A DNA stretch of 64,000 nt from Bog-473 sp963782415. GTDB taxonomy: Bacteria; Actinomycetota; Acidimicrobiia; Acidimicrobiales; RAAP-2. A model generated the notes under the pieces. That model saw nothing but the letters and a program-made list of their open reading frames with translations, was not told the DNA's origin and did not search any database. Location of the stretch: NCBI GenBank assembly GCA_963782415.1, contig CAWAJT010000004.1:186001-250000 (forward strand). The letters are read 5' to 3'. A program made the translations under genes and the position numbers. Below, one piece after another: positions 45,492 to 54,166 of this stretch (its first letter is position 1; every line of letters starts with the position of its first letter).

Positions 45492-46403
45492 ATGAAGATG
45501 GCGATCGAGGCCAGGGGCCTGACAAAGACGTTCGGGACAACCCGGGCCGTCGAGGATCTGGACCTCGAGGTCCAGCCAGGCGAAGTCTTCGGCTTCCTCG
45601 GCCCCAACGGCGCGGGGAAGTCGACCACCATCCGCGCCCTGCTCGACCTACACCGGCCGACGTCGGGAACCGTGTGGGTGCTCGAGCTCGACGCTCACCG
45701 TGACTCGCTGGCCATCCACCGTCGAGTGGGATATCTCCCCGGCGAGCTCACCCTGTTCCCGCGCATGACGGCGAGAGACCACATCGAGTCGTTCGCGCGG
45801 ATCCGAGCCATGGACGGCACCGGACAGGCCGCTGCGCTGGCCGACCGTTTTGGGCTTTCGCTGGACCGACCCCTCAAGGAGCTCTCGACTGGTAACCGTC
45901 AAAAGGTGGGCATCGTCCTCGCCTTCATGCACAGTCCTGAACTCGTGATCCTCGACGAGCCCACGTCGGGGCTTGACCCTCTCGTCAAGGACGAATTCGA
46001 ACATCTGCTCCGCGAGACCGCCGCAGGTGGGGGCACCGTGTTTCTCTCCTCCCACGAGCTCGATGAGGTCCAGCGCGTTGCCGACCGGGTGGCCATCATC
46101 AAGGACGGTCGGCTTCTCCGTACCGACACGGTCGAAGGCCTGCGCCGCAGCGCCCCAACGACCTTCGAGTTGCGTTTTGCGGCACCGGTGGATCCCTCCC
46201 GATTCGAAGTCGACGGCATGCGGGTCGTGTCGTCAGATGGCCCCCGGGTCACGGTCGAGGTCTCCGGTGCCGTCGCACCCGCGCTGCGCGTCATCGCCGA
46301 TCTCGAGCCGCTCGACCTGGTGTCTCGGCACGCCGACCTCGACGAGCTCTTCTTGTCCTTCTACCGGGACGACCCAAAAGAGACGATCGACGATGGGCGC
46401 TGA
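45492..46403 (+). CDS. ABC transporter ATP-binding protein (drug-efflux type)
   Basis: About 303 residues. GFLGPNGAGKSTTIRALLDL is the Walker A region, LKELSTGNRQKVGIVLAFMH the signature motif (STGNRQK in place of LSGGQ), LVILDEPTSGLDPL the Walker B and D-loop, and FLSSHELDEVQ the H-loop. The C-terminal 90 residues are the accessory domain common in ABC-2 exporter ATPases (DrrA/CcmA-like). It powers export of a drug or lipid with the membrane protein that follows; the two genes overlap by 11 bases. ATG 45492 is preferred; 45498 or GTG 45462 are alternatives. Confidence 0.93.
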   Translation: MKMAIEARGLTKTFGTTRAVEDLDLEVQPGEVFGFLGPNGAGKSTTIRALLDLHRPTSGTVWVLELDAHRDSLAIHRRVGYLPGELTLFPRMTARDHIESFARIRAMDGTGQAAALADRFGLSLDRPLKELSTGNRQKVGIVLAFMHSPELVILDEPTSGLDPLVKDEFEHLLRETAAGGGTVFLSSHELDEVQRVADRVAIIKDGRLLRTDTVEGLRRSAPTTFELRFAAPVDPSRFEVDGMRVVSSDGPRVTVEVSGAVAPALRVIADLEPLDLVSRHADLDELFLSFYRDDPKETIDDGR

Positions 46404-47181
46404 AGTCCTGCGGATCGACCTCCTCGCCCGGCGTCGAGCCGTGTTCGGCTACACGCTTGGGATGGCGCTCTACGCCCTGGTCATCGTGGCGATCTACCCT
46501 GAGTTCGAGCACTCGAGCAGTCTCAACAACCTGACCAAGAACACCCCCGCACTGGCCGCGCTGTTCGGCGCCGTCGGCTCGCTCACCTCGCCATCGGGGT
46601 GGCTGAACGTCAACCTCTACGCCAACGTCTTCCCACTGATGGTCCTGCTCGTGACCGTCGGCTACGGGGCATCGAGCCTGGCCGGTCAGGACGAAGAGGG
46701 CACCCTCGGCCTCATTACCACGCTACCGATCCGTCGACGTCGCATCGTGGTCCAAAAGGTCCTCGCCATGGCCGGTCAGGCGGCACTGATCGTGGTCGTC
46801 GTGGCCGCCTGCGTAGGAATCGGTCGCTTCTTCCACGTCGACGTGAGCATGGACCACCTGATCGGCGCCTCGGCCGGGGTGCTCCTTCTCGGCGTCGACC
46901 TCGGACTCGTCGCCCTCGCGGTCGGCGCGGCCACGGGAAACCGGGGATTGGCCATCGGGGTGGCGACGGCGGTGGCCGCGGCTTCCTACCTGGTGAGCTC
47001 CCTCGCTCCGGTGGTGAATTGGATCCGCCCGGCCCGTTTCGTCTCGCTCTTCTATTGGTCGGTGGGCGACAACCAATTGACTGCCGGGCTCGGCGTGAAC
47101 GAACTGGTGGTGCTCGTGCTCACCGGTGTCGTCTTGGGCGCTCTGGCCACGACAGCGTTCGAACGCCTCGATCTCCACTGA
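46393..47181 (+). CDS. ABC-2 type transporter permease
   Basis: A 262-residue membrane protein with about six helices: AVFGYTLGMALYALVIVAIY, LYANVFPLMVLLVTVGYGAS, the conserved SLAGQDEEGTLGLITTLPIR (cytoplasmic coupling segment with E-E-G-T-L), IVVQKVLAMAGQAALIVVVV, VDLGLVALAVGAATGNRGLA and VNELVVLVLTGVVLGALATT. 'AGEEEKGTLxLLLAxPVxR' is the standard segment of exporter permeases paired with DrrA-like ATPases. ATG 46393 overlaps the end of the ATPase gene, so the pair is translationally coupled. The substrate is unknown. Confidence 0.9.
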   Translation: MGAEVLRIDLLARRRAVFGYTLGMALYALVIVAIYPEFEHSSSLNNLTKNTPALAALFGAVGSLTSPSGWLNVNLYANVFPLMVLLVTVGYGASSLAGQDEEGTLGLITTLPIRRRRIVVQKVLAMAGQAALIVVVVAACVGIGRFFHVDVSMDHLIGASAGVLLLGVDLGLVALAVGAATGNRGLAIGVATAVAAASYLVSSLAPVVNWIRPARFVSLFYWSVGDNQLTAGLGVNELVVLVLTGVVLGALATTAFERLDLH

Positions 47182-47678
47182 CCTCAGCTCCAGGTTTCAG
47201 AAGCACACCTCATGCGCCACCGCTCGAAGATCCTCGCCGAAGTCTCGGCATTCAACGAGCGCCATACCAAGCAGAATGTGGGCTATCGCTCCCAGGACTG
47301 CGGGTTCACGCCCCGACATCACGCCACAGACTCCCGCACGAGACATGGGCTTACTGAATGCTCTCCAACCTCTGGAGCGAGGGGATGGCGGCGGCCGATG
47401 GCCCATGGCCCAGTGCCGTCCCGCTCCCCCTGGGATCAGTGTTTCATCCCCGTGGCACCGGCGCTGGCACCACCGAGGAAGGAGTCTGCTACGGGCTAAC
47501 CCGCCTCAACCGGCAGCTTGGGGGCAGTCGAGTTAGTGGCGCCAGGCCACATGACTTCCAGCAGTTTGCGCTAGTAGCAGCGGAGTTTTCAGAAACTCGC
47601 TCGCAATCGCCGCACCACGACGCGGTATCGGTACGGGGCGCGGCACCGACTCTGTTCGGTGAGGAGCGACACGCAGCC
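47182..47678. other. Intergenic with one copy of a repeated element
   Basis: About 500 bases between convergent genes. It holds the second copy of the 46-bp element (47340-47385). Nothing else was recognised. Confidence 0.45.
47340..47385. repeat. 46-bp intergenic repeat, copy 2
   Basis: Starts GAGACATGGGCTTACTG and ends around GAGCGAGGGGA. It is the counterpart of 42049-42094, in the same orientation, 160 bases after the ABC permease stop codon. Confidence 0.6.
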
Positions 47679-48683
47679 TCAGGGGCGGGCAGCAAACTCG
47701 GCAAGAGCCGCGAGTTGCTCGGCCGTACCTACGCTGATCAGGACATCGCCCGCCTCGATCACGTCCTCGGGCGATGGATTGGTGACGAACATGCCATCGG
47801 GACGGCGGATGGCCAGCACCAGGGCGCCGGTGCGGTCGCGCAGCTGCGCCGAGCGCAACGTGCTACCCGACAGCGACGATGTGGTCGAGACCGCCAACTC
47901 TTCCAGCCGGAACTCGAGGGTTCCATCGTGCATGACGACGTCGACAAAATCCACCACGAGAGGCTGCGTCACGAATGACGCCATACGGTCGCCACCGAGC
48001 TTCTGAGGGTTCACCACCCGGTCGGCACCAGCCCGTACGAGCTTGGACTCCGAGGACTCATTACGGGCGCGGGCGATAATCTGGAGGTCAGGTTGCATCG
48101 ACTTGGCGGCTACCGTCACATAGAGGTTGTCAGCGTCAGTGTCGAGGGCGGCCACCAGCGTGGCCGCCCGCTCGATGCCACCTTGGCGGAGGATCTCGTC
48201 ATCGGTCACGTCGCCGTGCACCGACGCGTACGGCACCACCGCGAGCCGTTCGAGGTCGCGATCGATCACCACGACCTGCTTACCGGCGCTCACGAGGAAC
48301 CGGGCGACTTCACGTCCGACACGTCCCCAGCCGCAGACGATCACATGCCCAGACATCTGGGCGATGTCCCTCTCCATCTTGCGCCTCCTCACGAGGTCTC
48401 GCATGTGGCCTTCGATAAGGACTTCTAACACGGCCGAGAACGTGTACAACGCCGTACCCACGCCGACAAGGATCAGGGCGATGGTGAATGTCTTGGTGCC
48501 CGGCCCCAACGGACGCGGGGAAGTAAACCCCACCGTGGTGACAGTTGTGACCGTCTGGTAAAGGGAATTGAGGAGGTCGAATCCGAGGAACAGGTATCCC
48601 ACGGTGCCGGCCACGAGCACGAGCGCCAGGGCCGAAAGGCCGATCCGAACCCTGCGAAATGGGTAGCGCATCGGGTTCATCAT
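47679..48683 (-). CDS. Two-helix potassium channel with RCK (TrkA-N/C) domains
   Basis: About 334 residues from ATG 48683. Two membrane helices (RIGLSALALVLVAGTVGYLF and TFTIALILVGVGTALYTFSA) flank a pore loop with TVTTVTTVGFTSPRPLGP. The filter reads T-V-G-F where most K+ channels have T-V-G-Y-G. A cytoplasmic Rossmann RCK domain follows (GHVIVCGWGRVGREVARFLV, VVVIDRDLERL, VHGDVTDDEILRQGGIERA) and a C-terminal TrkA-C-like domain (SSLSGSTLRSAQLRDRTGAL, IEAGDVLISVGTAEQL). Ligand gating of K+ flux is expected. A frame from 48908 is open but its first 75 residues are not channel-like. Confidence 0.9.
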   Translation of the reverse strand: MMNPMRYPFRRVRIGLSALALVLVAGTVGYLFLGFDLLNSLYQTVTTVTTVGFTSPRPLGPGTKTFTIALILVGVGTALYTFSAVLEVLIEGHMRDLVRRRKMERDIAQMSGHVIVCGWGRVGREVARFLVSAGKQVVVIDRDLERLAVVPYASVHGDVTDDEILRQGGIERAATLVAALDTDADNLYVTVAAKSMQPDLQIIARARNESSESKLVRAGADRVVNPQKLGGDRMASFVTQPLVVDFVDVVMHDGTLEFRLEELAVSTTSSLSGSTLRSAQLRDRTGALVLAIRRPDGMFVTNPSPEDVIEAGDVLISVGTAEQLAALAEFAARP

Positions 48684-49096
48684 GCCTGAAGTGACGTGTA
48701 CGACCGTCGGAATTCTGGGGCCATCTCTGCCCGAGCACATGTGTGAACGGCCAGCTTTCCTCGTTGGAGCAATCGTGAGCCTGAGCACGAGTTGGGCCCT
48801 CGATTCGCGATTCGAGCGCGTGGGCGAGCGATTCGGGCTCTCTGAAGCCTTGCTCGGGGTGGTGGCGGCACCGCCGGCCGACGCGCCCGAGATCACAGCC
48901 ACCATCACGGCGTTGGTGCACCACCGAGTAGACGGTCGTCGCCAGGGTTGTCCTCGTTCAAACGGTCATCAATCTGACGGCGTGGCTGGGTCTGACAGCC
49001 GAGACCTACGACCCTGTTGGGGTTCACCTCCGTCGGGCTGGCTACTCGCCTGCGTCCGGCGACGATGCCCGGTTGAGCATGAGCCATGCCAGATAA
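48682..49096 (+). pseudogene. Na+/Ca2+ exchanger (CaCA) family gene, N-terminal remnant
   Basis: ORF from 48682 contains FLVGAIVSLSTSWALDSRFE, RVGERFGLSEALLGVVAAPP and ADAPEITATITALVHHRV. 'GLSEALLGxVAAxxADAPEIxxxITAL' is the first alpha-repeat of cation/Ca2+ exchangers (the E of PEI is the ion site). At about 48930 the frame breaks; VVARVVLVQTVINLTAWLGL in another frame resembles the 'GVVLGSNVFNLAALLGL' that should follow. Nothing of the remaining helices is present. The gene is truncated before the hydrolase fragment at 49124. Confidence 0.7.
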
Positions 49097-49123
49097 TCGA
49101 AGGTTGACCCGATAGGAGTCCCC

Positions 49124-49338
49124 TCAGACGACCGCGGAGAAGAAATCTGTCCAACGCTTCCGGTCGACGAAGCCAGAGTGCCCAGCATCGGGCCAGACGT
49201 GGGCAGTGCCGTTCGGGAGTTCCTCTGCGACCCGCTTGGGCATCTCGGGCGAGATGATGTCGTCGGCGTCGCCGTCGAATACGTCGAAGGGCTGGTGAAC
49301 ATTCGCCAGAACCTGAGCTGCGTTTGCCCAGCTCGCGA
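49124..49338 (-). pseudogene. Alpha/beta-hydrolase, C-terminal remnant
   Basis: Minus-strand frame reads IASWANAAQVLANVHQPFDV, FDGDADDIISPEMPKRVAEE, LPNGTAHVWPDAGHSGFVDR and KRWTDFFSAVV, ending at TGA 49124-49126. This is the last fifth of an alpha/beta hydrolase with its catalytic Asp region (DGDADDII) and catalytic His (PDAGH). Its upstream part is replaced by the 3' end of the recombinase gene, whose stop codon lies within a few bases of the junction. It fits a gene cut by the insertion of the element. Confidence 0.75.
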
Positions 49339-50475
49339 TTACTCGCCCGGCAGCCGCGCCCCCATCACCGCCGCGGCCGCCGCGCCGCCAGCCGGCAAGG
49401 CATGGGCGTAGCGATCGAGCGTCATCCGAGTGCTCGCAAGTCCTGCCCGGGCCGAGACGCTGGCGGGATCGATCCCGGCCGCCAGCTGCTCGGACACATT
49501 GGCGTGGCGAAGATCATGGAACCGGATTGACGACAAAGCGACCCTTTGTCGCAACGCTGTGAATCGGTCCGTGATCTTCGACGGTTGCATCGGTCGTGCT
49601 CCGTTCGCGTTGTCGCTAAGCAGGTAGGGGTCTGCCACGAGCGGCGATTTGGCCTGCTGTGACAGACCGACCTGCCAGACCCGATGGCGTTCGAGCGCGG
49701 CTATCGTCCGAGCATCGATCGCCACAGTCCGGCCGCAATTGGTCCTGGCACTCCTTTCCGTGAGGACCGTGCCCACCTGTGAGAGCGATCTCTCGATTCG
49801 CACCGTCCCGGCACCGAGGTCGACGTCCGACCATCTGAGCGCCGCAAGTTCACCTCGTCGGGCTCCAGTCACGAAGGCAAGTGCGATAGCAGCGGCCATG
49901 ACCGGATCGTCCGACTGCGCAGCCTTGATCAGGGTGGCGACCTGTTTGGTCGTCGGTATGACGAGCTTCCGGGTCGCTGTCGGAGATGGCGGCCTCGCCT
50001 TGGTAGCCGGCGACGTATCAATCCATCCCCACTTGACCCCCTGGGTCAGGGCAGCGGAGATCACTGCAGCATGGCGGTGGACCGAGGAGGGGGACAGCTC
50101 TTCGAGCCACGCTGAGTACGCGCCGTCGAGATCCTCGGCGGTGAGCTTGGAAATCGCAATGTGACCGAGCCGGGGGCGGATCCTCGACTCGACCTCCCGA
50201 CGGTTTTCGTCGATCGTCTTCGGGGCCCGTCCACGGGCCTTGCTATGGTCGAGCCACTTCGTCAGTAGGTCGCCGAACGTGCGACCTTCGTCGGTGGGCG
50301 AGGCAGTGCCTGCCCCGTCTGCGCCCGGTCTCATATTCCGAAGCCGCCTTCTTGCGGCCTCCTCGGTGCCTCGGAACGTCTCCTGTCGTTGTTTCCCCTC
50401 CACCATCACCCGGAGGCGCCAAACGCCGGGCTCGCGTTCCGTCATGGACCCGCTGCCGTATGCTTGCCTGCTCAC
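49339..50475 (-). CDS. Tyrosine recombinase (integrase)
   Basis: About 378 residues from GTG 50475, preceded by AGGGGGTGG. The N-terminal DNA-binding part has an arm-binding segment (WRLRVMVEGKQRQETFRGTE) and the SAM-like core (FGDLLTKWLDHSKARGRAPK). The catalytic domain has VTGARRGELAALRWSDVDL (first Arg of R-H-R-Y), FHDLRHANVSEQLAAG (H-L-R-H), and TRMTLDRYAHALP with the nucleophile Tyr. Such integrases insert islands or phage at tRNA genes. The gene starts 114 bases upstream of tRNA-Ser(GCT). A frame open further upstream to 51495 is antisense to rimO and is not coding. Confidence 0.92.
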   Translation of the reverse strand: MSRQAYGSGSMTEREPGVWRLRVMVEGKQRQETFRGTEEAARRRLRNMRPGADGAGTASPTDEGRTFGDLLTKWLDHSKARGRAPKTIDENRREVESRIRPRLGHIAISKLTAEDLDGAYSAWLEELSPSSVHRHAAVISAALTQGVKWGWIDTSPATKARPPSPTATRKLVIPTTKQVATLIKAAQSDDPVMAAAIALAFVTGARRGELAALRWSDVDLGAGTVRIERSLSQVGTVLTERSARTNCGRTVAIDARTIAALERHRVWQVGLSQQAKSPLVADPYLLSDNANGARPMQPSKITDRFTALRQRVALSSIRFHDLRHANVSEQLAAGIDPASVSARAGLASTRMTLDRYAHALPAGGAAAAAVMGARLPGE

Positions 50476-50552
50476 ATCCACCCCCTGGCCTAGTGGTCGC
50501 GCCCACCTGTGCGTAAAATTAGGACAGGAATAGGACTTGAGACCAAGGCCCC

Positions 50553-50578
50553 GTACCATCATCGACAGAAGATGGTAC
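50553..50578. repeat. Inverted repeat between integrase and tRNA
   Basis: GTACCATC (50553-50560) and GATGGTAC (50571-50578) with ten bases between. It could be an integrase or excisionase binding site beside the attachment site (inference). Confidence 0.5.
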
Positions 50579-50589
50579 TGAGCTGGTAT

Positions 50590-50678
50590 GGAGAGGTGCG
50601 AGAGCGGCCGAATCGGACTCACTGCTAATGAGTTGACCTGGGTAACCGGGTCCGAGGGTTCAAATCCCTCCCTCTCCG
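50590..50678 (+). tRNA. tRNA-Ser (GCT)
   Basis: The acceptor strand GGAGAGG pairs with CCTCTCC at 50671-50677. The anticodon loop CTGCTAA has anticodon GCT. A long variable arm, as in class II tRNAs, follows, and the T-loop is GGTTCAAATCC. The length is 89 bases, with no encoded CCA. It reads serine codons AGC/AGU. Confidence 0.95.
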
Positions 50679-50793
50679 CTCGGGGGTTCGTCGCGTCGCG
50701 GCGAATGATCCGGATGGTCAACCCGTCCCGACGGGTGTGCCGAGAGCCGTCGCCCCGGCGGTTCCCGGACTGGTGCGAGGAGTGTGTGACGTC

Positions 50794-52215
50794 GTGGGCC
50801 TCTACTGGCTGCAGACCTTGGGGTGCCCGAAGAACCAGGTCGACTCCGACAAGCTGGAGGGTTATCTCGCCGCGCGGGGGTACAGCCCTGCGCACAATGC
50901 GGAGGCGGCGGACCTCGTCGTGGTCAACACCTGTGCCTTCATTGATGCCGCCCGCCAGGAGTCGATCGAGACGGTTCTGAATCTGGCTGACCGGCGCCGC
51001 CCCGATGCCCGGCTCGTCGTCACCGGCTGCATGGCCGAGCGGTACGGGGACGAGCTGCGTGACGCCCTTCCCGAGGTGGATCTCGTTGCGGGCTTCGGCG
51101 CCGATCTCACCGAGCCCCTTGCTCGGCCCGCCAACCCGACGGGCGTCCCGGTCAGGCTCGCCGCTTCCCGGCGTGCTCCGACCCAGACGCCGGTCGCGAC
51201 CACGGTCACGAACGGGTTCGACCTGCTCGAGCTGCCACGTCCGCCGGCACGCTCGCCGTGGGCCTACGTGAAGGTGGCCGAAGGCTGTGACCGCATCTGC
51301 GGCTTCTGTGCCATCCCGTCCTTCCGGGGCAAGCAGCGGTCTCGTTCCGTCGAGGACGTGCTGGCCGAGGTCGACGCGCTCGTGGGAACGCACGCCGGTG
51401 GGCCGCCCCTGCGCGAAATCGTCCTCGTCGCGCAGGACCTTGCCTCGTACGGCCGCGACCGGTCCGGACCCGGCCGGCGCACTCGCATTGCCCATGGCCC
51501 GTCGCCCGTTGCCGCCTTGACGCGTGCCGTGGCGGCCCGGGTCGAGCGCACCCGGCTGCTCTACCTCTATCCCTCCGGGTTGACCGACGAGTTGATCGAC
51601 ACCGTTCTCGCCACCGGGGTGCCGTACTTCGACCTCTCACTGCAGCACGTGGCGCGGCCACTGCTCGCCCGCATGCGTCGTTGGGGTGACGGGGACCGCT
51701 TCCTGCGCCGGATCGCCGACATCCGGGGCGCCGACGCCGGCGCCACCTTCCGCTCCTCGTTCATCCTCGGCTATCCGGGCGAGACCGAGCGCGACCACGA
51801 TCTCTTGCTCGAATTCCTGGCCGAGGCCCAGCTCGATTGGGCCGGCTTCTTCCCGTACTCCCGTGAGGACGGCACGCATGCCGCCGGGCTGGGTGACCAG
51901 GTGCCATCCGAGCTCGCCCTCGAACGCCTGCGCGAGTGCGCCGAGTTGCAGGACGCCATCACCGCGGCCAAGCGGGACGCGCTCATCGGCGCCACCCGCC
52001 AGGTTCTCGTGGACGCACCCGGACGCGGCCGCACCGTGCACGAGGCACCCGAGATCGACGGCATCGTGTCGCTCCCGATGGACCTTGCGGTCGGCAGCCT
52101 CGTCGACGTCACGATCACCGGAGCAGAGGGGCCCGACCTCTGTGCTGTCCTTTCGGACGAACGTCTCGTCTCCACCGCTGCTGCCGGCGCAATCGCGGGA
52201 ACGGGAACCCCGTGA
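50794..52215 (+). CDS. rimO: Ribosomal protein S12 methylthiotransferase RimO
   Basis: About 473 residues. The N-terminal MTTase domain has the three cysteines (TLGCPKNQVDSDK, VVNTCAFID, VVTGCMAERYG). The radical-SAM core has AEGCDRICGFCAIPSFRGKQ (C-x3-C-x2-C), and a C-terminal TRAM domain is present (DAPGRGRTVHEAPEIDG). The 'AIPSFRG' and overall length fit RimO, which methylthiolates Asp of ribosomal protein S12, rather than the tRNA enzyme MiaB. Several GTG codons are possible starts (50773, 50782, 50794); 50794 is closest to the family N-terminus, with GAGGAG upstream. Its stop overlaps the pgsA start by four bases. Confidence 0.9.
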   Translation: MGLYWLQTLGCPKNQVDSDKLEGYLAARGYSPAHNAEAADLVVVNTCAFIDAARQESIETVLNLADRRRPDARLVVTGCMAERYGDELRDALPEVDLVAGFGADLTEPLARPANPTGVPVRLAASRRAPTQTPVATTVTNGFDLLELPRPPARSPWAYVKVAEGCDRICGFCAIPSFRGKQRSRSVEDVLAEVDALVGTHAGGPPLREIVLVAQDLASYGRDRSGPGRRTRIAHGPSPVAALTRAVAARVERTRLLYLYPSGLTDELIDTVLATGVPYFDLSLQHVARPLLARMRRWGDGDRFLRRIADIRGADAGATFRSSFILGYPGETERDHDLLLEFLAEAQLDWAGFFPYSREDGTHAAGLGDQVPSELALERLRECAELQDAITAAKRDALIGATRQVLVDAPGRGRTVHEAPEIDGIVSLPMDLAVGSLVDVTITGAEGPDLCAVLSDERLVSTAAAGAIAGTGTP

Positions 52216-52802
52216 GCGAGGCCGCACAGGAGCCCGTCGCTCCGCAGTACACCTTCGGCCCGAGCGCGCTGGTCACGCCGGCCAACGCCGTCACGGTGGC
52301 CCGGCTGCTGGCCGCGCCGGTCTACGTCCTCATGCTGGTCGCGTGGGGTGCGTCGTGGGTCAACGTCGTGGTCGGCATCATCCTCGCCGGCAGCGACGGG
52401 CTCGATGGCTACATGGCCCGACGCCACGGCACGACCCGATCGGGTGCGTTCCTCGACCCGCTGGCCGACAAAGCCGTCGTGCTCGGCGCTCTCATCACGC
52501 TCTCGGCCCAGGGCCACCTCCCGTGGTTCCCGGTCATCCTGATCGCCATCCGAGAGGTCGGCATGCAGCTCTACCGCTCCTGGGTGGGACGGGCCGGCGT
52601 CTCCATCCCGGCGCGGAAGTCGGCCAAGCTCAAGACCCTGGTGCAGGACATCGCGGTCGGCACCTGCATCATCCCGCCGCTGGCACACCAGCACACGCTG
52701 CAGGTGTCGGTGATCTGGTTCGCCTGCGTGCTCACGCTGTACACCGGCGCCGAGTACGTGCTCGACGGTCGCAAGATGCTGCGCCGGCCGGCCGCACCGT
52801 AA
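52212..52802 (+). CDS. pgsA: CDP-diacylglycerol-glycerol-3-phosphate 3-phosphatidyltransferase
   Basis: A 196-residue integral membrane enzyme. TPANAVTVARLLAAPVYVLM is the first helix. DGLDGYMARRHGTTRSGAFL followed by DPLADK is the CDP-alcohol phosphotransferase motif (D-G-x2-A-R-x8-G-x3-D-x3-D), complete in all residues. The order rimO-pgsA-cinA is the usual actinobacterial context for PgsA, which makes phosphatidylglycerol phosphate; a related alcohol acceptor such as inositol phosphate cannot be excluded from sequence alone. GTG 52212 overlaps the rimO stop (GTGA), and cinA follows nine bases after its end. Confidence 0.88.
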   Translation: MSEAAQEPVAPQYTFGPSALVTPANAVTVARLLAAPVYVLMLVAWGASWVNVVVGIILAGSDGLDGYMARRHGTTRSGAFLDPLADKAVVLGALITLSAQGHLPWFPVILIAIREVGMQLYRSWVGRAGVSIPARKSAKLKTLVQDIAVGTCIIPPLAHQHTLQVSVIWFACVLTLYTGAEYVLDGRKMLRRPAAP

Positions 52803-52811
52803 GGTCGCCCC

Positions 52812-54083
52812 ATGAGGATCGAGATCGTCGCGGTCGGCACAGAGCTGCTCCTCGGCCAGATCGCCGATACCAACTCCGCCTGGCTGGGCGAGCACCTGGC
52901 CGCCAATGGGGTGGCGTCGCATTTCCACCAGGCCGTGGGCGACAACCACGAACGCATCACCCTGGCACTGCGCACGGCCCTGGCCCGCAGCGACGGGGTC
53001 ATCATGTGCGGCGGGCTCGGCCCGACCCAGGACGACATCACGCGTGAGGCCATCGCCGAAGTGATGGGTGTTCCGCTCGTGCGCGACCAGGCGATCGTCG
53101 ATGTCATCGCCGGGTTCTTCGATACCCGCGGCCGCACCATGACGGCGAACAACGAGCGCCAGGCCGACGTGCCGCAGGGCGCGACCATCATCCCGCAGGT
53201 GGCGGGCACGGCACCGGGCCTCGTCTGCCCGGTGGGGAACAAGGTCGTGTACGCCGTTCCCGGCGTCCCCTACGAAATGGCCGAGATGTTCGAGCGCGGC
53301 ATCCTGCCCGACCTGCGTGCGCGCATGGCCGGGACGGGGGAGGAGAACGGTGTGATCGCCAGTCGCGTGTTGCGCACGTGGGGGGCGAGCGAGTCCGGAC
53401 TCGCCGAGTCGTTGCAGGACCGCATCGACGTGCTCGATGCGGCCGGAGAGGTCACGCTCGCCTTCCTCGCCTCGGGAATCGAGGGGATCAAAGTCCGCAT
53501 CACGGCACGCGCCCACACGCTCGAGGAGGTGACCGCGCTGCTGGACAAGGAGGACGCCGAGGTCCGCTGCGCCATCGAGGAGCGTCTCGGTGACATCGTC
53601 TTCGGCGTCGACGACGAGTCGATGGAGGTGGCCGTGGCGGGGCGCCTGCGCGACCAGGGCCTGACCTTCGGTGTGGCCGAGTCACTCACCGGCGGCCTCA
53701 TCGCGTCTCGGCTCGTGAACGTGCCCGGTGCGTCGTCGTGGTTCCGCGGCGGCGTCGTCGCCTACGACTCGCAGGTCAAATTCGACGTACTTGGGGTGCC
53801 GACCGGGCCGGTCGTGACTGAATCGGCCGCGGCGGCCATGGCCGAGGGTGCCGCCCGCGTGACGGGGTCCGATGTGGGTCTTGGCATCACAGGGGTCGCC
53901 GGACCCGACGACCAGGAGGGCGTGGCGCCGGGCGCGGTGTTCGTCGGCCTCCACCTCCCGGAGGGCCCGACCCAGACCCGTGAGTTGCGGGTCCCGGGCG
54001 ACAGGGAACGCGTTCGTCAGTACGCGGCAATTTCCGCACTTGACCTGCTACGACGCGCCTTGGACGCCCGCACGGCCGGCTGA
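52812..54083 (+). CDS. cinA: CinA family protein (nicotinamide-nucleotide amidase / competence-damage protein)
   Basis: A 423-residue two-domain protein. The N-terminal MoaB/MogA-like domain has VAVGTELLLGQIADTNSAWL, IMCGGLGPTQDDITREAIAE and VYAVPGVPYEMAEMF. The C-terminal CinA domain has TFGVAESLTGGLIASRLVNV, SSWFRGGVVAYDSQVKFDVL and GLGITGVAGPDD. It acts on pyridine nucleotides: nicotinamide-mononucleotide deamidation by the C-terminal domain and, in some species, ADP-ribose pyrophosphatase by the N-terminal one. ATG 52812 follows TAAGG. It is the last gene of the rimO-pgsA-cinA operon. Confidence 0.94.
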   Translation: MRIEIVAVGTELLLGQIADTNSAWLGEHLAANGVASHFHQAVGDNHERITLALRTALARSDGVIMCGGLGPTQDDITREAIAEVMGVPLVRDQAIVDVIAGFFDTRGRTMTANNERQADVPQGATIIPQVAGTAPGLVCPVGNKVVYAVPGVPYEMAEMFERGILPDLRARMAGTGEENGVIASRVLRTWGASESGLAESLQDRIDVLDAAGEVTLAFLASGIEGIKVRITARAHTLEEVTALLDKEDAEVRCAIEERLGDIVFGVDDESMEVAVAGRLRDQGLTFGVAESLTGGLIASRLVNVPGASSWFRGGVVAYDSQVKFDVLGVPTGPVVTESAAAAMAEGAARVTGSDVGLGITGVAGPDDQEGVAPGAVFVGLHLPEGPTQTRELRVPGDRERVRQYAAISALDLLRRALDARTAG

Positions 54084-54166
54084 CCGCGCTCACAGGAGGC
54101 CCACAGTCGGGTCACACTGGAGGCGGAAGCGTACGTGTGACCCTGTACGCCAGGGAGGTGTGCCAA

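Noticed and set aside
50476..51495. N-terminal extension of the integrase frame through the tRNA and rimO
   Set aside because: The extension crosses tRNA-Ser and is antisense to rimO; the recombinase domain starts after 50475.
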